Shown here: positions 34,108 to 38,130 of the stretch, piece by piece
Layout of the letters: each line of letters begins with the position of its first letter
How positions within the stretch are numbered: position 1 is the first letter of the stretch
Assembly (NCBI GenBank): GCA_018711625.1
Contig: DVID01000017.1
Coordinates: 1-38,130, forward strand
Length of the DNA: 38,130 nt
Source: Candidatus Limicola stercorigallinarum
GTDB taxonomy: Bacteria; Actinomycetota; Coriobacteriia; Coriobacteriales; Coriobacteriaceae
Direction of reading: 5' to 3'
The notes under the pieces: generated by a model
Told to the model about the DNA's origin: nothing
The model's input: the letters and a program-made list of their open reading frames with translations, nothing else
The model's database searches: none
Translations under genes and position numbers: made by a program

Positions 34108-34899
34108 TCATGCCTCTGTGGCTTGATAGCGCATGGCCTGCCGCTCGGCGGGCGAGAGGCGTACCCGCGGTGAAAGAATGACGTGCGTACGGCAATAGTC
34201 AAGGCAGAGGTCACAGCCCGCACAGGCATTTACATCGATGGATGCCGCTGGCGGTTGGAACGAGAGTGCTGGACATCCGGTGATTTGCACGCAGCGCTGA
34301 CAACCAACGCACGAGATGCGATCTACCTCGGCTGCTTCTAGGGGGTGGCGCGCCTGCAGCTGCGCACAGGGTGAAGCGAAAATGATGCAGGTAATACCAG
34401 GCGTCTGAGCGGCTTTGGTAACAAGGTCGCCCGAGACAGCCGTATCAAAGGGGTCGGCTACATATACCTCGTGCGCACCTAGCTTGCGCGCCCGGTCGCC
34501 CAAGCTCTCAAGGGCCTTGGCGTCAAGGTAGGCGCGGCTTGATGCCAACACGCAGAGAATTACATGCTCGCCCTCATCGGCAAGGTGGGCAAATGCCTCC
34601 GCTGCATCATCTGCGCCAAACTGAGTATCGGGAACAAAGTGCGCACACACCGAGACCGGGCGGCTGCCCGCATTGCCCGCCTGCGCAGTCGCGGGCACGG
34701 GCTGCGCATAGCGGGGGAGCAAACGCGCCATGCCGCCGGGACAGGCGGTGGCTGCAGGATGAACCTCGCCTACCACGGTGCAGCCAGCGTCTCCGCAAAA
34801 CACCTTGCCTCGCCCGCGTCCCAAGGCGTCTTTCACCACCACATAGGCGGCGCGATGGGGGCATCCGGGGCAGCACACGCCTGCTTCGGGTTTACGCAT
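34108..34899 (-). CDS. Iron-sulfur protein resembling a shortened IorA (indolepyruvate:ferredoxin oxidoreductase alpha)
   Basis: Protein of 263 residues. The N-terminus (VCCPGCPHRAAY, then FCGDAGCTVVG) matches the thiamine-diphosphate domain opening of IorA, and the C-terminus is a two-cluster ferredoxin domain (CVGCQRCVQITGCP and CAGCDLCLDYCR), as at the end of IorA. IorA is about 600 residues; the N-terminal pyrimidine-binding domain and much of the TPP domain are missing, so indolepyruvate activity is doubtful. The middle resembles the PP-domain strands (GITCIIFASPCA), so this may be a derived redox or electron-transfer partner. ATG at 34899 is chosen (GGGAG nine bases upstream); ATG at 34908 is the alternative. 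It overlaps the FKBP gene end by eight bases, so the two are coupled. An iorB gene is not in the window. Confidence 0.65.
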   Translation of the reverse strand: MRKPEAGVCCPGCPHRAAYVVVKDALGRGRGKVFCGDAGCTVVGEVHPAATACPGGMARLLPRYAQPVPATAQAGNAGSRPVSVCAHFVPDTQFGADDAAEAFAHLADEGEHVILCVLASSRAYLDAKALESLGDRARKLGAHEVYVADPFDTAVSGDLVTKAAQTPGITCIIFASPCAQLQARHPLEAAEVDRISCVGCQRCVQITGCPALSFQPPAASIDVNACAGCDLCLDYCRTHVILSPRVRLSPAERQAMRYQATEA

Positions 34900-35350
34900 T
34901 GTCCTCATCTCCCGTGTTGGGCTCGCGCGAAAGCAGTTCGAGCTCAAAGTTGAGCGCGCATCCTGCCATGGGATGGTTGAAGTCAAAGATGGTGTAGCCG
35001 TCGTCCTGCACATGCACCACGCGCGCCAGCTGTTGGTAGCCCTCGTCGTTCATGAGGTAAATCATCTCACCGGGCACCAAGTCCTCGTAGTTGGGGATGT
35101 CGGTGGTGGGCATCTGATACAACAGTTGCGGATTGGACTCGCCGTAGGCGTCCTTGGGCTCCAGGCGCACCTTTTTCTTGTCACCGGGTTCCATGGTGCT
35201 CACGGCTGCTTCAAAGCCGGGGATTACCTCGTGCTTGCCTTCAACATAGGTGAGCGGCGTGCGCCCACGGGTGGAGTCAAACACTTCGCCGTTGTCAAAG
35301 CTGCCGGTGTAGTGAACAGTAACAGTGTTATGGAGGGAAATAGCGGTCAC
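34892..35350 (-). CDS. SlyD-like FKBP-type peptidyl-prolyl isomerase
   Basis: Protein of 152 residues catalysing cis-trans proline isomerisation, probably with chaperone activity. The FKBP half-domains flank an insert-in-flap domain as in SlyD: VTVHYTGSFDNGEVFDST, then VIPGFEAAVSTMEPGDKK, then the insert (about 68-125, PKDAYGESNP onward), then NHPMAGCALNFELEL. The His/Cys-rich metal-binding tail of SlyD is lacking; the tail is acidic instead. The start is GTG at 35350 with AAGGAGC seven bases upstream. TATAGT at 35413-35408 is a likely -10, and a small CCCTG/CAGGG hairpin (35375-35390) lies in the leader. The IorA-like gene is translated right after it. Confidence 0.92.
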   Translation of the reverse strand: MTAISLHNTVTVHYTGSFDNGEVFDSTRGRTPLTYVEGKHEVIPGFEAAVSTMEPGDKKKVRLEPKDAYGESNPQLLYQMPTTDIPNYEDLVPGEMIYLMNDEGYQQLARVVHVQDDGYTIFDFNHPMAGCALNFELELLSREPNTGDEDNA

Positions 35351-35581
35351 AAGCGCTCCTTGTAGCTATGGGAACCCTGCACAAACAGGGCAATTCGCAT
35401 CCGTTGTACTATAACGCATTCCGCGTGTTGGCCGCGCATGTCAGGGTGAGGAACAGAGGCTAGGATGTGCCTTATGCGAGGGGGCGTGGTGCATCCGCAG
35501 ACTTGCAGCCCTGCGGCCCCGCGATTCCAAAGGGGTTCACAGGTCTCACGGCTTCGTGGTTCCTGCATCTAGCGCCTGGCC

Positions 35582-36661
35582 TTAGAACCCATGTCGCTCC
35601 GCAAAGCCCTCCGATGCCTCAAAGATGCCCTCAACCGTTTCAGCCCAGGGTACAAAATCGGGTGTGTCGTAGACGGCTCCCTCAGCTTCCCATACCGCCT
35701 GATGCACGAGCTTCCAGCGGTCGTGCACGGTGGGGCGAACTGGCAGGTATGGATTGATGTACGTGGGGTTGAGCAGCAAGAACGCGCCGCCATCGCATTG
35801 TTGGGAAAACTCGCGCAGCGCACGACGCGCGGGCCGCTCTTTGCCCTCTTTGTAGAGCAGCAGCGTGCGGGCCAGCAAAAACCAGGGGGAATCGTCAACG
35901 CCATGAAGCAGGGGGTCCTCAACATATCCCTCGGCTGCTGCCTGAGCATGCCGTTGCTCCAGCTCGTGCACGAGGGCAAAGAAGCCGTCGGAATCCTCCA
36001 AGCGGGCAAGCGAGAGCAGCACCGTGCCTTCGGCATGGTTGGGGTAACCTACGGCGCGCATCACCGTGCGGGCATAGCGAGCCGCTGCCCGATAGCGTGC
36101 GCTTGCGAGCGAGAGCTGCGAGATGGCTTCAAGGGTGTGCAGCCATCCTACCAGGGCGGGCTCGGTGCGCGTGAGTTCCGCGGCGGAGCATCCGGTCTCG
36201 GCAAGCAGGTCGGACTTCCAAAAATGAGGCGCCTCCTCATCAAAGCCTGCCGCGCACGTTTCGAGGCGTTCGCGGGCATAGGCTTCAATCTTCATGAGGT
36301 CGCTCAGGCAGGCGTCAAGCCCCTGGTCGGTAAGCATGGCGCCCACGAGCTGCGCGTCGATAACCTGCGGCTCCGCCTGGGCAATCTCGTGCATTGCGTG
36401 GCGCGTTTGGTCGAAGAGCTCCGCGCGCTTGCGCTCAAACTCCTCGTCGGGAAGATCGTCCATGCGCGCCAAGGCATCCATAAGGTGCTCATGTGTGCGC
36501 GCATACGAGATAAGGGCGCGGGCGAAATCGGTCTGGGCGTAGTGCTCAGGCCGCTTTGCTACATCGTCGTGCAGGAGCTTCTGTGCCGCCTCGATGAGGT
36601 CGGGATGGTCGGCGCGATAGGTGCGCTCAAGATATGCCCGCACATAGCGCTGGGGATCCAT
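35582..36661 (-). CDS. Uncharacterised helical-repeat protein, paralog B of a tandem pair
   Basis: Protein of 359 residues, acidic and almost all helical, with TPR-like segments. No catalytic motif, signal peptide or membrane helix is seen, and the family was not recognised. It resembles its upstream neighbour: a WL..LA.SL...RYR.A core (about 170-210), followed by a second matching block (W.L.AR....Y......A.RALR, about 260-290), at equal length. It probably arose by duplication and diverged. Its ATG shares one base with the stop of the upstream gene (TAATG), so the two are translationally coupled and likely act together, perhaps as a heterodimeric scaffold. The 230 bp between its end and the FKBP gene (35351-35581) hold no gene and no clear terminator. 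Confidence 0.6.
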   Translation of the reverse strand: MDPQRYVRAYLERTYRADHPDLIEAAQKLLHDDVAKRPEHYAQTDFARALISYARTHEHLMDALARMDDLPDEEFERKRAELFDQTRHAMHEIAQAEPQVIDAQLVGAMLTDQGLDACLSDLMKIEAYARERLETCAAGFDEEAPHFWKSDLLAETGCSAAELTRTEPALVGWLHTLEAISQLSLASARYRAAARYARTVMRAVGYPNHAEGTVLLSLARLEDSDGFFALVHELEQRHAQAAAEGYVEDPLLHGVDDSPWFLLARTLLLYKEGKERPARRALREFSQQCDGGAFLLLNPTYINPYLPVRPTVHDRWKLVHQAVWEAEGAVYDTPDFVPWAETVEGIFEASEGFAERHGF

Positions 36662-37740
36662 TAGTTCTCACCACCCAAATGTGGCCGCTGGGCGGTGCTT
36701 GCGTGGCGATCTTGCTCGCCAAAGGCCTCGCGCACCAGCTCATGCGAACCCACCCACGTGGCAAAGCACGCGTTGGTGGGGGAGCCCATGCCTTCTTGCA
36801 AGAGAGGTGTCGCCTCGCTCAGGGCCAGGATGAGCTCGTCATCAGTCTGCGGTGTCACGTTCACGCGCGCGTACACGCCCTCGGGAAACTCCGCCTGATA
36901 ATAGAGCGCCCGCGCGGCGCGGGGGTAGAGGCGCAAGATGTTGCGCAGCACGCGCGTAGCGCCGGCGAAATCAAATTCGTGGTAGGCAACCGAGAGCTCT
37001 GCGATGAGCGACCACGCGTCGGGGATTTTTTCGCCCTGGTGGTTGCGACGGCGGAGGATACCGCCCGCTTGGAACGATAGGCGATGACGTGCGCGGTAGC
37101 GGCGCAGGTCTTCGCGGCTGCACTCAAGCTTAGCCATGATGAAAAGGCCCGTGAAGCGGATATCGGCGGGGTCGTCGGGCGCCAGCGCCAAGCTCTCTTC
37201 AACGGCATCCAAAGCCAGGCGATAGCGGCCGGCGATGAGCGATTGCGAGGCGAGTGCGGCTAGCCAGCGCAGGTACGGGCGGCGCGCCAGGTCGCCGGCA
37301 AACTCGCGGTCATAGGGGTCCGATGTGTGGACAAGCGCCTCATCGAGACTGCGCTTCACCTCATCTTTGTGGGCAAGCAAGTACTCCATATAGCTCGTGT
37401 TGGAGTCTGCCTGCAGCGCTGTGAGCATGCGCTGGGCGTCCCAGTTATCCTTGTCGAGCGAGATTGCCTCAGCAAGCTCGTGCTCGGCCTCGTTGGCCTC
37501 CTCCTCGGCTTGGGTATCATCGGGGATGAACGGCACACGGTAGTCGATAAGCTCGGTGGCGCGTGCTACCAAATGGAAGGAGCGATCGCGGTCGCTTTTG
37601 ATAAGCTGCGACGGGTCCTCCTGGAACTCCTCCATACAACGCTCGATGAAGGGCTGGTTTTCCAGGGGCATGATGCGCTTGCGCCGCATGGTTGCAAGAA
37701 TAAGCCGGTGGCAGTCTTCTTGAATGGGATCGAAGGCCAT
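36661..37740 (-). CDS. Uncharacterised helical-repeat protein, paralog A of a tandem pair
   Basis: Protein of 359 residues. TPR-like helical repeats are visible, for example EHELAEAISLDKDNWDAQRM (about 90-109) and RYRLALDAVEESLALAPDDP (about 176-195), the latter with the usual small/large residue pattern. The C-terminal part has ALYYQAEFPEGVYARVNVTP. No enzymatic motif or targeting signal is seen. The ATG at 37740 follows GAGGAGGGGG, a strong ribosome site. A -10-like TACACT lies at 37822-37817, with a weak -35. It is the first gene of a two-gene unit with the equal-length downstream paralog. The function is unknown; TPR folds normally mediate protein contacts. Confidence 0.65.
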   Translation of the reverse strand: MAFDPIQEDCHRLILATMRRKRIMPLENQPFIERCMEEFQEDPSQLIKSDRDRSFHLVARATELIDYRVPFIPDDTQAEEEANEAEHELAEAISLDKDNWDAQRMLTALQADSNTSYMEYLLAHKDEVKRSLDEALVHTSDPYDREFAGDLARRPYLRWLAALASQSLIAGRYRLALDAVEESLALAPDDPADIRFTGLFIMAKLECSREDLRRYRARHRLSFQAGGILRRRNHQGEKIPDAWSLIAELSVAYHEFDFAGATRVLRNILRLYPRAARALYYQAEFPEGVYARVNVTPQTDDELILALSEATPLLQEGMGSPTNACFATWVGSHELVREAFGEQDRHASTAQRPHLGGEN

Positions 37741-37912
37741 GCCCCCTCCTCTCATAGTGATGACGATGTGGCGCCTGGAAGTGTTACCCCAGCGCCGCCG
37801 TTTGATATATGGCAACAGTGTACCCCGAGTTTTGCTGCGGGTTGTGCAGGGCCTGTTGCGAGATGGCCGGTGGGCCGCCTCGCTGTCCCGGTGAGGTTAC
37901 CTTTGCTGTCCT

Positions 37913-38130
37913 CTACACCAGCTCTGCCGCATCTTCTTCGTGCTCAACGATTTCCACCACCATGCCGTGGGGGAGGCACACAATCTGCTCGCCCGCCCGC
38001 GAGATGGGGTCGTGGTCTACGCATACCTGGTTTGAGCAGTTGGCCTCGGTTACATCCACCGTGCCGGAGCTGATGCTCACCACGTTGTACCAGGTTGTAT
38101 GGTCTGAACGGTCCGACTCCACCGTGTAGG
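37913..38130 (-). CDS. NusG domain II-containing protein, C-terminal part (gene continues past the window)
   Basis: The last 72 codons of a protein whose frame is open to the right edge (a GTG at 38122 is internal). The sequence follows the NusG_II pattern: a WYNVVSISSGTVDVTEANC strand pair, NQVCVDHDPISRAGEQIVCLPH, and the closing VVEIVEH. This small domain family (about 120-130 residues, usually with an N-terminal membrane anchor) is exported or membrane-attached and often encoded beside FMN-binding or prenyl-diphosphate synthase (HepS1/Gx transporter) genes. The two conserved cysteines of NC...VC and the Cys of VCLPH are present. The 172 bp to the next gene hold only its promoter. Confidence 0.8.
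   Translation of the reverse strand, partial: YTVESDRSDHTTWYNVVSISSGTVDVTEANCSNQVCVDHDPISRAGEQIVCLPHGMVVEIVEHEEDAAELV

Noticed and set aside
33730-34229. Overlapping open frames across the inverted-repeat element
   Set aside because: No ribosome sites or recognisable sequence; the frames run through both repeat arms and look incidental.

Overview
The window looks like chromosomal DNA of a GC-rich Gram-positive gut bacterium, most likely a member of the Coriobacteriia (Collinsella/Olsenella type). This is an inference. It rests on strong Shine-Dalgarno sites, high third-position GC, a Gram-positive rplM-rpsI pair, a class II (B12-dependent) ribonucleotide reductase, a type III glutamine synthetase next to gltBD, a split B12 methionine synthase, and a bile salt hydrolase. 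No rRNA, CRISPR array, intact insertion sequence or phage module is visible. Genes broken by the window ends are an RpiR-type regulator (left) and a NusG domain II protein (right).

Layout, 0-9 kb: the SIS domain of an RpiR-family regulator; a NERD-domain protein of visibly lower GC whose 3' end is duplicated in inverted orientation; a bile salt hydrolase divergent from a zinc alcohol dehydrogenase; tmRNA (minus strand) with terminator; a patatin-like lipase; rplM-rpsI with promoter and terminator; then a small amino-sugar operon (PTS EIIA-Glc protein and nagB) closed by a terminator.

9-17.5 kb: a 1084-residue STAND ATPase ending in a SARP-type DNA-binding domain plus BTAD, standing alone behind a long non-coding upstream region; yhbY; nrdJ preceded by two NrdR-box-like sites 32 bp apart; a single-pass membrane protein with a long low-complexity cytoplasmic tail.

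17.5-33.3 kb: a methyltransferase and a UPF0210/PFL-like protein with hairpin-rich flanks; a one-carbon cluster, metF, a free-standing MetH reactivation domain, and a metH lacking that domain; then nitrogen assimilation, gltB-gltD (minus) diverging from glnN (plus). Folate C1 units reduced by MetF feed MetH. GltBD and GlnN form the GS-GOGAT cycle.

33.3-38.1 kb: tRNA-Glu(UUC) followed by a 94%-identical second copy of its 3' end and terminator, a block of hairpins, and a 145-bp element with 27-bp inverted termini. Then come a shortened IorA-like iron-sulfur protein coupled to a SlyD-like FKBP isomerase, two tandem diverged paralogs of an uncharacterised helical-repeat family, and the C-terminus of a NusG domain II protein.

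The parts least explained by known biology are the orphan STAND-SARP regulator, the inverted duplication at the NERD gene, the repeat mosaic behind tRNA-Glu, the structured region upstream of the UPF0210 gene, and the tandem paralog pair.
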